Below, one piece after another: positions 1 through 8,598 of a stretch of 64,000 nt of DNA (the stretch's first letter is position 1; each line of letters begins with the position of its first letter). The position numbers were made by a program, and so were the translations under genes. The stretch is from Limnohabitans sp. WS1 (GTDB lineage: Bacteria > Pseudomonadota > Gammaproteobacteria > Burkholderiales > Burkholderiaceae_C), in assembly GCF_003063265.1 (NCBI RefSeq), contig NZ_NERU01000008.1:1-64000 (forward strand), written 5' to 3'. Below the pieces are notes generated by a model. That model was not told where the DNA came from and did not search any database. It was given only the letters and a program-made list of their open reading frames with translations.

Positions 1-28
1 CGACGTAAATATCGTTAAACTGTTTCAT
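1..28 (-). CDS. 5' end of an unidentified protein (partial, runs off window)
   Basis: An ATG on the minus strand at 28-26 is preceded by a very good Shine-Dalgarno (AGGAGG, about 7 nt upstream). It opens a frame reading MKQFNDIYV before the window edge. Only nine codons are visible, so the product cannot be named; an aldehyde-dehydrogenase-like N-terminus is possible but unsupported. The gene is divergent from livK, with the REP array between them. Confidence 0.55.
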
Positions 29-118
29 GACCTGCCTCCTGAGTTGTGGCACTGAGTTGATAAAGGTTTCACACCCATTAACTTAACCCACGTTTGTCAG
101 GTGGGCAGGTCATCCATC

Positions 119-802
119 ATGTCTACAAAATGCAGGGTATCCCCCATAGGAGCGACGCCCTCGTCGCGATCAGCCTCGCAGACCACGACCCATCGACCCG
201 GGGGCGGGGCTCCTACAAATTGCAGGGCATCCCCTGTAGGAGCGACGCCCCCGTCGCGATAGAGCCTCGCAGACCACGACCCATCGCCCCGAGGGCGGGG
301 CTCCTACAAAATGCAGGGCATCCCCTGTAGGAGCGACGCCCCCGTCGCGATCAGCCTCGCAGACCACGACCCATCGCCCCGGGGGCGGGGCTCCTACAAA
401 ATGCAGGGCATTCCCTGTCGGAACTACGCCCCCGTCGCGATCAGCCTCGCAGACCACGACCCATCGCCCCGGGGGCGGGGCTCCTACAAAATGCAGGGCA
501 TCCCACGTAGGAGCGACGCCCCCGTCGCGAAAAGCCTCGCAGACCACGACCTATCGCCCCGGGGGCGGGGCTCCTACAAAATGCAGGGCATCCCATGTAG
601 GAGCGACGCCCCCGTCGCGAAAAGCCTCGCAGACCACGACCCATCGCCCCGGGGGCGGGGCTCCTACAAAATGCAGGGCATCCCCTGTAGGAGCGACGCC
701 CCCGTCGCGAGCAGCCTCGCAGACCACGCCCAATCGCCCTGAGGGCAGGTCTTCCTCAAGGCCAAAAGCCATCGCCTGGCGGGGGCGGGGCTCCCACAAC
801 GG
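119..802. repeat. Tandem REP/BIME array, about seven 90-bp units
   Basis: Copies begin with TAGGAGCGACG at about 147, 237, 328, 418 (decayed, TCGG), 508, 598 and 688, a 90-91 bp period. Partial units flank both ends. Each unit has two hairpin-forming REPs in inverted orientation: one with stem CGACG/CGTCG around CCCC, the other with stem CCCCG/CGGGG. They are bounded by GTAGGAGC and GCTCCTAC, giving a roughly 71-bp core plus a 19-bp linker (AAAATGCAGGGCATCCC-like). The GTAG foot next to a hairpin is typical of REP elements mobilised by RAYT (TnpA-REP) tyrosine transposases; no RAYT gene is visible here. The array fills the gap between the gene at the left edge and livK. Open frames through it are artefacts of a period divisible by three. 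Confidence 0.93.
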
Positions 803-962
803 CATAAACCACATGGCCGACAAAAACTGGGACCCTACAAACTGGATGGAGTTGGATCAATAAGTCGCGCGGGTGATATGCCTTAGGGGCAAACCCCGAG
901 CGCATTTGTTGCCGCAGCGGTTACGCTGAAGCTGTTCCGATTAACCACGCAGGAGACCTTGA

Positions 963-2195
963 ATGAAAACCACCACCCGTCTGATCGCAGCCGCAGCCCT
1001 GGCCGCTTGCTCCATGGGCGCTTATGCGCAAAAGGGCGAGACCGTCAAGATCGCCTGGATCGATCCGCTGTCCGGCCTGATGGCCCCTGTGGGCAGCAAC
1101 CAGCTCAAGAGCTTTCAGTTCTTCGCTGAAAAATTCAGCAAGACCAACCCCGCAGGTGTCAAGTTTGAGGTGATTGGCATCGACAACAAATTGAGCCCCG
1201 CTGAAAGCCTGAACGCGCTCAAAGCCGCCATGGACCAAGGCGTGCGTTACATCACCCAAGGCAACGGCTCCTCCGTGGCCGGTGCGCTGATCGAAGCCGT
1301 GAACAAGCACAACGAGCGCAACCCCGGCAAGGAAATCATTTTCCTGAACCACTCTGCGGTGGACCCCGACTTCACCAACAGCAAGTGCAGCTACTGGCAC
1401 TTCCGCTTTGACGCCGACACGTCCATGAAGATCGAGGCCATGACCACGTTCATGAAGGACGACAAAGACATCAAGAAGGTGTACCTGTTCAACCAGAACT
1501 ACTCGCACGGCCACCAGGTCGCCAAGTTCGCCAAGGAAAACCTGGCCCGCAAGCGCACCGATGTGCAAATCGTGGGTGAAGACCTGCACCCCTTGGCCCA
1601 AGTGCGTGACTTCTCGCCCTACATCGCCAAGATCAAAGCCTCCGGTGCCGACACCGTGATCACCGGCAACTGGGGCTCTGACTTGGCATTGCTGGTCAAG
1701 GCGGCCAACGAAGGCGGCTACACCGGCAAGTTCTACACCTACTACACAGGCGTGACGGGCACACCAACGGCTTTGGGCCAAACCGGTGCAGGTCGTGTTT
1801 ATCAAATTGCCTACAGCCACTACAACATGGGTGGTGACATGGGCAAGTGGATGGCCGAGTTCAAGCAAAAGTTCAACGACGACTTTTACACCGGTTCTGT
1901 GGTCACGATTTACAGCGCCTTGGGTGAAGCCATGGCCAAAGCCAAGTCGACCGACCCGGTCAAAGTGGCCGCAGCTCTGTCGGGCTTGAAGTTCAAGAGC
2001 TACCACGGTGATGTGGAAATGCGCAAGACTGACCACCAAATGCAGCAACCGCTGTACATGACCGTGTGGCAAAAGGCGGACAAAAAGTACCCCTACAGCC
2101 CTGAGAACACTGGCATGACCTTGGCCCCGGTCAAGGAATTCCCGTCTTACGTCTCCAGCACGCCCACCAGCTGCCAGATGAAGCGCCCTGGCTAA
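963..2195 (+). CDS. livK: Branched-chain amino acid ABC transporter substrate-binding protein
   Basis: This 410-residue periplasmic binding protein (Peripla_BP_6/LivK type) captures the ligand for the LivHMGF complex encoded just downstream. A signal peptide covers residues 1-22, with probable cleavage after AYA; an LAAC at 13-16 resembles a lipobox but lies unusually early. The mature part begins ETVKIAWIDPLSG, the usual first strand of the family. The start is set by AGGAG about 8 nt upstream of the ATG. The ligand cannot be read from sequence. Given the neighbouring beta-oxidation genes it may be an amino acid or a small carboxylate; that is inference. Two hairpins after the stop separate it from the permease genes. 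Confidence 0.93.
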   Translation: MKTTTRLIAAAALAACSMGAYAQKGETVKIAWIDPLSGLMAPVGSNQLKSFQFFAEKFSKTNPAGVKFEVIGIDNKLSPAESLNALKAAMDQGVRYITQGNGSSVAGALIEAVNKHNERNPGKEIIFLNHSAVDPDFTNSKCSYWHFRFDADTSMKIEAMTTFMKDDKDIKKVYLFNQNYSHGHQVAKFAKENLARKRTDVQIVGEDLHPLAQVRDFSPYIAKIKASGADTVITGNWGSDLALLVKAANEGGYTGKFYTYYTGVTGTPTALGQTGAGRVYQIAYSHYNMGGDMGKWMAEFKQKFNDDFYTGSVVTIYSALGEAMAKAKSTDPVKVAAALSGLKFKSYHGDVEMRKTDHQMQQPLYMTVWQKADKKYPYSPENTGMTLAPVKEFPSYVSSTPTSCQMKRPG

Positions 2196-2225
2196 TCAAA
2201 GGGTGCCGCTTGGCGGCCAGTCTTG

Positions 2226-2256
2226 TGCAGCACAGAGCCTGTGGTTCTGTGCTGCA
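2226..2256 (+). other. Stem-loop in livK-livH intergenic region
   Basis: The arms GCAGCACAGA (2227-2236) and TCTGTGCTGC (2246-2255) are perfectly complementary around a 9-nt loop, and T2226-A2256 extends the stem. There is no U-tract, so it looks more like an mRNA 3'-end stabiliser or processing hairpin than a terminator. Confidence 0.7.
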
Positions 2257-2274
2257 TAAGTCGAGAGGGTTCAG

Positions 2275-2306
2275 GCCCGATCAACGTGATGTTCATCGGG
2301 CTTTTT
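2275..2306 (+). terminator. Rho-independent terminator (probably partial) after livK
   Basis: GCCCGAT (2275-2281) pairs with ATCGGGC (2295-2301) and is followed directly by TTTTT (2302-2306). It lies between livK and livH, so it would make the binding protein mRNA more abundant than the membrane and ATPase mRNA, a common arrangement in binding-protein transport operons. Confidence 0.75.
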
Positions 2307-2398
2307 CATGGGCTTGTGCCTTGGGTGTGGTTGGGGTTTGAGTGTTCAAACCCACTTTCGGTAACGTTGTTAGATCCCAGAGGGTCTGGAAAGTTTTT

Positions 2399-3433
2399 AT
2401 GGAGTTTTTCATCATCTCCATGCTCAACGGTCTCAGTTACGGACTGTTGCTCTTCATGCTCAGCTCCGGGCTGACGCTGATTTTCAGCATGATGGGTGTG
2501 CTCAACTTTGCGCACGCCAGTTTTTACATGATCGGTGCCTATCTCGGTTACACCCTCACCGGGTGGATCGGCTTTTGGCCTGCCTTGGTTGTGGCCCCCC
2601 TCTTGGTCGGGGCTTGTGGTGCCGTTTTTGAGCGTGTCACCTTGCGCAAAGTCCACCCCTTCGGCCATGTGCCCGAACTGCTGGTCACGTTTGGCCTGTC
2701 TTATGTGGTGCTGGAATTGGTGCAGCTGGTGTGGGGCCGCACAGCGGTCGAGTTCCCCCCGCCTGAAATTTTGCGCAGCTCAGCTTTTACCCTGATCAAC
2801 CACTCGGTCAACGGCCTGGGTGTGGTCTGGGGCGCAGCGCCTGCTGAGATGTGCAGTGCAGCCGATTCCGCCATTCGTGTGGTGTGCTCACCGTTTCCGG
2901 CCACACGCGGCTTCATGATGCTGGTGGCGCTGTTGATGCTGATGTCTTTGTGGCTTTTGCTCACCCGCACCCGCATCGGTTTGGTCATTCAGGCCGCGTT
3001 GACCCACCCCGAAATGGTGGAGTCGCTGGGTCACAACGTGCCGCGCGTGTTCATGCTGGTGTTTGGTGCGGGCACGGGCTTGGCCGGTTTGGCCGGCGTG
3101 ATTGGCGGCAGCACTTTCGTGACAGAACCTGCCATGGCCGCCACCGTGGGCTCGGTCATCTTTGTGGTCGTGGTGGTGGGCGGCATGGGCTCGCTGTCGG
3201 GGGCCTTTTTGGCGTCCATCCTGATTGGTGTCATCCAGACTTTTGCAGTGGCCATTGACTATTCTTTCTTGACGCTGGCCAAAGACATGGGCTGGGCCTT
3301 GTCGGCTGCCACCCAGGAAAACTCCTTTGCCAAGCTCACGCTGTCGCAGGTCGCGCCCATCTTGCCCTACCTGTTTTTGGTGCTGATCCTGATCTTCCGA
3401 CCCAAGGGTCTTTTGGGCACACGCGAGGGTTAA
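2399..3433 (+). CDS. livH: Branched-chain amino acid ABC transporter permease LivH
   Basis: This 344-residue inner-membrane permease is one half of the LivHM channel. The protein starts MEFFIISMLNGLSYG and is strongly hydrophobic throughout, with the family signature NFAHASFYMIGAYLGY near residue 40 and VVVVGGMGSLSGA near residue 270. The frame extends upstream to a GTG at 2342, but those 19 residues are hydrophilic and absent from typical LivH proteins; GGAAAG precedes the ATG at 2399, so I chose that start. A segment at about residues 120-170 (cysteines, PAEMCSAADS) is an enlarged periplasmic loop. Next gene livM starts 3 nt after the stop. Confidence 0.9.
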   Translation: MEFFIISMLNGLSYGLLLFMLSSGLTLIFSMMGVLNFAHASFYMIGAYLGYTLTGWIGFWPALVVAPLLVGACGAVFERVTLRKVHPFGHVPELLVTFGLSYVVLELVQLVWGRTAVEFPPPEILRSSAFTLINHSVNGLGVVWGAAPAEMCSAADSAIRVVCSPFPATRGFMMLVALLMLMSLWLLLTRTRIGLVIQAALTHPEMVESLGHNVPRVFMLVFGAGTGLAGLAGVIGGSTFVTEPAMAATVGSVIFVVVVVGGMGSLSGAFLASILIGVIQTFAVAIDYSFLTLAKDMGWALSAATQENSFAKLTLSQVAPILPYLFLVLILIFRPKGLLGTREG

Positions 3434-3436
3434 GAC

Positions 3437-4729
3437 ATGGCTGCTGTTTACAAATTCAAACCTTACAACGTGGGCCGCTGGGTCATCTGGAGCCTGTTCG
3501 CCCTGGTCTTATTGGCTGCGCCGCTGGTTTTTACCAGCAACCTGTCGGTGACCATGCTGGCCCAGATGGGCATCGCCATCATTGCTTGCTTGTCCTACAA
3601 CATCTTGTTGGGGCAAGGCGGCATGCTGAGCTTTGGCCATGCCGTCTACACCGGCTTGGGCTCATACATGGCGATTCACGCGCTCAATGCCGTGAGTGGC
3701 GGCAAGTTGAACATCCCGGTCAGCCTGCTGCCCATCGTGGGTGGCGTGGCGGGCATGGGCTTTGCCGTTTTGCTGGGCTGGGTGACCACCCGCAAATCGG
3801 GCACGCCGTTTGCCATGATCACGCTGGGCGTGGCCGAACTGGTGTTTGCCATGTCGCTCATGTTCTCGGAGTTTTTCGGGGGTGAGGCGGGCGTCTCGGG
3901 CAACCGGGTGGCGGGTGAGGCCTTTTTTGGCATCACCTACGGCCCACAGATTCAGGTGTATTACCTGATTGCCATTTACACCTTTGTGAGTGTGGCGCTC
4001 ATGTATGCCTTCACACAAACGCCGCTGGGCCGCATTTTGAACGCGGTGCGCGACAACCCCGAGCGTGTGGAGTTCATTGGCTACAACACCCAGCGCGTGC
4101 GCTACATGGCCTTCATCATTGCGGGCTTTTTTGCGGGCATTGCGGGGGGCTTGGGTGCACTCAACTTCGAGATCGTGACGGCCGAGGTGGTCGGGGCAGG
4201 GCGCTCGGGCGCTTATTTGCTCTTCACCTTTTTGGGTGGAGCCACCTTCTTTTTTGGCCCCATCATCGGCGCGATCTTGATGATCATTGCCTTTGTGCTG
4301 CTGTCCGAGTTGACCAAGGCCTGGCTGCTTTATCTGGGCCTGGTGTTCCTGTTCATGGTCATGTATGCACCGGGCGGCATTGCCAGCTTGATCATGATGA
4401 ACCTGCGGGTGGCCAAGTTCGGCAAACTGCGCCAGATCTGGACCAGTTATTTGGGCCTGGGTCTCACGGCCATCGTCATGCTGGCGGGTGCCGGGGCCAT
4501 GATCGAGATGGTTTATCACTTGCAGCTCAACTCGGCTTTGGGTGACACGGTCAAGTTCATGGGGGCCACGCTGAATGCCAAGAGCTTGGACAGCTGGTTT
4601 GGCTCGGCCTTTGTCATGCTGACCGGTTTGGGCCTGTTTGAGTTGGCCCGCAGGCAGTTTGCGCGTGACTGGGGCGAGATTCAGACCGACATTGAAAAAG
4701 AAATCAAGCGCCGGGAGAACGCAGCATGA
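3437..4729 (+). CDS. livM: Branched-chain amino acid ABC transporter permease LivM
   Basis: This is the second permease subunit, 430 residues. The core (about 30-330) has the LivM features GQGGMLSFGHAVYTGLG and LGRILNAVRDNPERVEF, the latter in the cytoplasmic loop that contacts the ATPase. The C-terminus is extended: after the core come two more hydrophobic stretches (about 345-365 and 385-405) and a charged tail ending EIQTDIEKEIKRRENAA. Similar long LivM proteins occur in betaproteobacteria. It overlaps livG by 4 nt (ATGA), indicating translational coupling. Confidence 0.92.
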   Translation: MAAVYKFKPYNVGRWVIWSLFALVLLAAPLVFTSNLSVTMLAQMGIAIIACLSYNILLGQGGMLSFGHAVYTGLGSYMAIHALNAVSGGKLNIPVSLLPIVGGVAGMGFAVLLGWVTTRKSGTPFAMITLGVAELVFAMSLMFSEFFGGEAGVSGNRVAGEAFFGITYGPQIQVYYLIAIYTFVSVALMYAFTQTPLGRILNAVRDNPERVEFIGYNTQRVRYMAFIIAGFFAGIAGGLGALNFEIVTAEVVGAGRSGAYLLFTFLGGATFFFGPIIGAILMIIAFVLLSELTKAWLLYLGLVFLFMVMYAPGGIASLIMMNLRVAKFGKLRQIWTSYLGLGLTAIVMLAGAGAMIEMVYHLQLNSALGDTVKFMGATLNAKSLDSWFGSAFVMLTGLGLFELARRQFARDWGEIQTDIEKEIKRRENAA

Positions 4730-5499
4730 GCACCAATGCACTTGAACTCAAAGACCTTCGCAAGAATTTTGGCAAGACCGAAATCATCCGGGGCGTGAAC
4801 CTGGCGGTCGCGCCCGGCGAACGCGTGGCCGTGATTGGCCCCAACGGCGCGGGCAAGTCCACGCTGTTCAACCTGATCAGCGGCCGTTTTGGACCCACAA
4901 GCGGCGAGATTTTGCTCAATGGCCAAGCCATTCAGCACAAAACGCCTTACGAGATCAACCGCATGGGGCTGTCGCGCAGCTTCCAGATCACCAACATCTT
5001 TCCCAAGTTGAGTGTGTTCGAGAACCTGCGCTGCGCGGTGCTGTGGAGCCTGGGCTACAAATACAGCTTCTTGAAGTTTTTGTCAGGCCTGAAAGACGCC
5101 AACGAGCGGACCGATCAGCTGCTGAACATGATCCGTTTGGACAAAAAACGGGACGTGCTGGCGGTGAATTTGACCTATGCCGAACAGCGGGCGCTGGAGA
5201 TTGGCGTGACCATTGCCGGTGGCTCGGATGTGATCTTGCTGGACGAACCCACGGCGGGCATGAGCAAGAGCGAAACCTCGCGTTTCATCCAACTCATCAA
5301 GGAAGTCACGGTGGGCAAAACCTTGCTCACGGTGGAACACGACATGGGGGTGGTGTTCGGTTTGGCCGACAAAATCGCGGTGGTGGTGTATGGCGAAGTG
5401 ATCGCTTTTGACACACCCCAAGCCGTGCGGGCCAACGCCAAGGTGCAGGAGGCCTATTTGGGCTCTCCGGTTGCGGACAGCCAAGCGGGAGCCCACTGA
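4726..5499 (+). CDS. livG: Branched-chain amino acid ABC transporter ATP-binding protein LivG
   Basis: This 257-residue cytoplasmic ATPase powers LivHM. Visible motifs: Walker A GPNGAGKST near residue 40, Q-loop SFQITNIFPKLSVFENL, a degenerate signature region NLTYAEQRALEIG, Walker B VILLDEPTAGM, and switch histidine in LLTVEHDM. The start overlaps the livM stop and the stop overlaps the livF start by one base, so all four transport genes are probably one transcript. The signature motif is LTYAEQR rather than LSGGQ; this variation is usual for LivG. Confidence 0.94.
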   Translation: MSTNALELKDLRKNFGKTEIIRGVNLAVAPGERVAVIGPNGAGKSTLFNLISGRFGPTSGEILLNGQAIQHKTPYEINRMGLSRSFQITNIFPKLSVFENLRCAVLWSLGYKYSFLKFLSGLKDANERTDQLLNMIRLDKKRDVLAVNLTYAEQRALEIGVTIAGGSDVILLDEPTAGMSKSETSRFIQLIKEVTVGKTLLTVEHDMGVVFGLADKIAVVVYGEVIAFDTPQAVRANAKVQEAYLGSPVADSQAGAH

Positions 5500-6194
5500 T
5501 GTTGAAAATCGAAAACCTTCATGCCTATTACGGCAAAAGCCATGTGTTGCACGGTGTTGATTTCGAGGTGGGGCAAGGCGAAATCGTGGCCTTGCTCGGG
5601 CGCAATGGTTCGGGCCGCTCCACCACCGCCAAGGCCATCATGGGACTGGTCGAGTGCGAAGGGCGCATCGACTGGAAAAGCCAGTCGATACAGGGCAAAA
5701 AAGCTTACGAAATCGCCCACTTGGGCCTGGGCTATGTGCCCGAAAACCGCGACATCTTTCCCAAACTCACCGTCAGCCAAAACCTGCAACTGGGTCAAAA
5801 ACGCAGCGGCAAAAACGGCCGCTGGTCCTTTGAGGACATGTTTGCCATGTTTCCGCGCTTGAAAGAGCGTGAGCACACCGAAGCCGGTGTGTTGTCAGGC
5901 GGCGAGCAACAAATGCTCACGCTGTGCCGCACCCTCATGGGCGACCCGGACCTGATCATCATTGACGAGCCCACCGAGGGCCTGGCCCCCAAAATTGTGG
6001 AGTTGGTGGGGCAATTTCTGCACAGCCTGAAGGCCAAAGGGGTCTCGGTCTTGCTGATTGAGCAAAAACTGACCATTGCCATGAGCATTTCTGACCGTGC
6101 TTTGGTCATGGGCCATGGCTCCATCGTCTTCCAAGGCACACCCGATGAGTTGCGGGCCAACAGTTACATCCGCAAGGAGTGGCTGGAAGTTTGA
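5499..6194 (+). CDS. livF: Branched-chain amino acid ABC transporter ATP-binding protein LivF
   Basis: This 231-residue second ATPase pairs with LivG. Walker A reads GRNGSGRST, with Arg replacing the Lys of the GKST consensus. That Lys normally contacts the ATP phosphates, so this site could be impaired, unless it is a conservative change tolerated in this subfamily. The signature SGGEQQM, Walker B LIIIDEPTEGL and LLIEQKL (switch region with Gln in place of His) are present. A weak hairpin GTGGGC/GCCCAC (6201-6217) follows the stop. It is the last gene of the liv operon. Confidence 0.93.
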   Translation: MLKIENLHAYYGKSHVLHGVDFEVGQGEIVALLGRNGSGRSTTAKAIMGLVECEGRIDWKSQSIQGKKAYEIAHLGLGYVPENRDIFPKLTVSQNLQLGQKRSGKNGRWSFEDMFAMFPRLKEREHTEAGVLSGGEQQMLTLCRTLMGDPDLIIIDEPTEGLAPKIVELVGQFLHSLKAKGVSVLLIEQKLTIAMSISDRALVMGHGSIVFQGTPDELRANSYIRKEWLEV

Positions 6195-6279
6195 GCTGAG
6201 GTGGGCGAATGGCCCACTTGGCTCTGGCTTGGCCCGTCTCAATCGCGACAAAATTTCGTTTTGGCTCGGTTTTTCTGTC

Positions 6280-6313
6280 TAAAATGGCAAAAAACGAACG
6301 GTCGTTCTTTTTT
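6280..6313 (+). promoter_or_regulatory. Operator-like palindrome upstream of the beta-oxidation gene
   Basis: The half-sites GAACG (6296-6300) and CGTTC (6303-6307), separated by GT, are flanked by A-rich and T-rich runs, giving near-symmetry over 6291-6312. A -10-like TAAAAT lies at 6280-6285. The spacing and symmetry resemble operators of TetR-family repressors that control acyl-CoA catabolism. The regulator is not encoded in the window and its identity is inference. Confidence 0.55.
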
Positions 6314-6339
6314 AATTTTTCACGCAAAGGAAGTCCAGC

Positions 6340-8451
6340 ATGACAGCTGAATACAAAGTCCACGGCGATGTCGCGGTCATCACCCTGATGAACCCGCCGG
6401 TCAACGGTTTGGGTCTGTCCACACGCATCGGCATCACCGATGGTTTGGAAAAAGCCAACAACGACGCGGCTGTCAAAGCCATTGTCATCACGGGCGGCGG
6501 CAAGGCCTTTTCCGGTGGCGCAGACATCCGTGAATTCGGCTCGCCCAAAGCGATCCAAGAACCCAATTTGCTGAGCGTGATTCGCGCTTGCGAAAACTCG
6601 GCCAAGCCGGTGGTGGCGGCCATTCATTCGGTGGCCATGGGCGGTGGTTTGGAGCTGGCCTTGGGTTGCCACTACCGCATTGCAGCGCCTGGCACCTCGA
6701 TTGCGCTGCCTGAAGTCAAGCTGGGTCTGATCCCCGGCGCGGGCGGCACACAGCGCCTGCCCCGCGTGATTGGCGTGGAAGCGGCCCTGAACATGATCGT
6801 CAGCGGCGAAGCCATCAAGAGCGAAATGCTGGCCATGTTGCCCGGTCAAAAGCTGTTTGACGCCATGGCCCAATCGGCCGAGAGCCTGCCCGAAGAAGCC
6901 TTTGCGCTGGCCCGCAAAGTGGCCGCTGCCCACGCCGATGGCAGCCCGCTGCCCCTGGTGCGCAACCTGCCTTGCAAGCACGTTCAAGGCGATGCGTACT
7001 TCCAGTTCACCCGCAACATGGTCAAAGGCATGGCCAAAAACCTGCCAGCCCCTGCCCAATGTGTGGACGCCGTCGAAGCCGCTACCAAGAAGAAGTTCGA
7101 AGACGGCATGGTCGTTGAGCGTGAGATCTTCATGAACCTGATGCTCACGCCCGAAAGCCGTGCTTTGCGTCACATCTTCATGGCCGACCGTGCAGCCAGC
7201 AAGATCCCCGATGTGCCCGCCGACACCCCCAAGCGCGACATCCAGAGCATCGCGGTCATTGGTGCCGGCACCATGGGCGGTGGTATTTCGATGAACTTCT
7301 TGAACGCGGGCATCCCGGTCAAGATTTTGGAAATGAAGCAAGACGCGCTGGACCGTGGCGTGGCCACCATCCGCAAAAATTACGAAGCCCAAGTCAAAAA
7401 GGGCAAGCTCAAGCAAGACAAATACGAGCAGCGCATGGCTTTGCTGAGCACCACGCTGAGCTACGACGACATCGGTCAGGCCGACCTGGTGATCGAAGCC
7501 GTGTTCGAAGAAATGGGCGTGAAAGAAGCCGTTTTCAAGAAGCTCGACGAAGTGATGAAGTCCGGCGCGATTTTGGCGTCCAACACTTCCACCTTGGATG
7601 TGAACAAGATCGCCAGCTTCACCCAGCGTCCTCAAGACGTGGTGGGCATGCACTTCTTCAGCCCGGCCAACGTGATGAAGCTGCTCGAAGTGGTGCGTGG
7701 TGCCCAAACCGGCAAAGACGTGCTGGCCACCGTGATGGCGATTGGCAAGAAGATCAAGAAGACCTCGGTGGTCTCGGGCGTGTGTGATGGTTTCATCGGC
7801 AACCGCATGATCGAGCAATACAGCCGCCAAGCTGGTTTCCTGATCGAAGAAGGCTGCACCCCTGCGCAGGTCGACAAAGCCGTTGAGAAATTCGGCTTTG
7901 CCATGGGCCCCTTCCGCATGGGCGACTTGGCGGGCAACGACATCGGCTGGGCGATCCGCAAGCGCCGTTACACCGAAAAGCCCGACCTCAAGTACAGCAA
8001 AACCGCTGACTTGCTGTGCGAAATGGGCCGCTACGGTCAGAAAACCGGCGCAGGCTGGTACGACTACCAAACCGGCAAGCGCGACGCGATCCCCAGCGCC
8101 GTGGTGGTCGAGATGATCGAAAAGCACCGCGCTGACATGGGCATCACCCCGCGCAAGATTTCGGACGACGAAATCGTTCAGCGCCTGGTGTTCTCGCTGG
8201 TCAACGAAGCCGCCCACATTCTGGAAGAAGGCATTGCCAGCAAGGCCAGCGACATCGACATGGTCTACATCACCGGCTATGGCTTCCCGTTCTGGCGCGG
8301 TGGCCCCATGAACTACGCCGACACGATTGGCCTGTTCAACGTGGCCGAAGCCATGAAGCGCTTTGCCAAAAACCCCCATGACGACGCCCAATTCTGGCAA
8401 CCCGCGCCCTTGTTGGCACGCTTGGTGGCCGAAGGCAAGACATTCAACTGA
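6340..8451 (+). CDS. Bifunctional enoyl-CoA hydratase / 3-hydroxyacyl-CoA dehydrogenase
   Basis: This 703-residue enzyme covers the second and third steps of beta-oxidation. Residues 1 to about 190 are a crotonase domain with the oxyanion segment AIHSVAMGGGLELALG and the second catalytic Glu in LPEVKLGLIPGAGG. Residues about 300-480 form the NAD-binding domain (IGAGTMGGG) with the catalytic HFFSPANVMKLLE. Two C-terminal dehydrogenase domains follow, including GFIGNRM and YGFPFWRGGPM. Length and order match the FadB/FadJ-like monofunctional-chain family common in Burkholderiales. RBS AAGGAAG precedes the ATG. The gene lies behind an operator-like palindrome and upstream of a thiolase, so the pair could perform a full hydratase-dehydrogenase-thiolysis sequence. 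Confidence 0.95.
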   Translation: MTAEYKVHGDVAVITLMNPPVNGLGLSTRIGITDGLEKANNDAAVKAIVITGGGKAFSGGADIREFGSPKAIQEPNLLSVIRACENSAKPVVAAIHSVAMGGGLELALGCHYRIAAPGTSIALPEVKLGLIPGAGGTQRLPRVIGVEAALNMIVSGEAIKSEMLAMLPGQKLFDAMAQSAESLPEEAFALARKVAAAHADGSPLPLVRNLPCKHVQGDAYFQFTRNMVKGMAKNLPAPAQCVDAVEAATKKKFEDGMVVEREIFMNLMLTPESRALRHIFMADRAASKIPDVPADTPKRDIQSIAVIGAGTMGGGISMNFLNAGIPVKILEMKQDALDRGVATIRKNYEAQVKKGKLKQDKYEQRMALLSTTLSYDDIGQADLVIEAVFEEMGVKEAVFKKLDEVMKSGAILASNTSTLDVNKIASFTQRPQDVVGMHFFSPANVMKLLEVVRGAQTGKDVLATVMAIGKKIKKTSVVSGVCDGFIGNRMIEQYSRQAGFLIEEGCTPAQVDKAVEKFGFAMGPFRMGDLAGNDIGWAIRKRRYTEKPDLKYSKTADLLCEMGRYGQKTGAGWYDYQTGKRDAIPSAVVVEMIEKHRADMGITPRKISDDEIVQRLVFSLVNEAAHILEEGIASKASDIDMVYITGYGFPFWRGGPMNYADTIGLFNVAEAMKRFAKNPHDDAQFWQPAPLLARLVAEGKTFN

Positions 8452-8598
8452 GGCGCGTCGGGCGTTGAGGGTTCTGTGTTGCAGTTTGAGAGTTCAGTGT
8501 TGCGTGTCAAAAGACCACTTCACTGCTCGCTCAACGCCAGACGATCACCCATTAACGCCTGACACTCAACGCTCAACGAGCCAAAACAAGGATTCAAA

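Noticed and set aside
119..802. CRISPR array
   Set aside because: Unit length, hairpin pairs and conserved linkers do not fit repeats with unique spacers, and no cas genes are near.
94..823. Open frames on both strands through the first repeat array (up to 143 residues)
   Set aside because: They exist because a 90-bp period is divisible by three; the products are repeats of the same 30 residues with no family resemblance.
6106..8400. 764-residue antisense frame opposite the hydratase-dehydrogenase gene
   Set aside because: It is a shadow of a high-GC gene. Similar long antisense frames lie opposite the genes at 8599-11718, 41345-44498, 48985-50802 and 61209-63107. None has domain motifs or a ribosome site.
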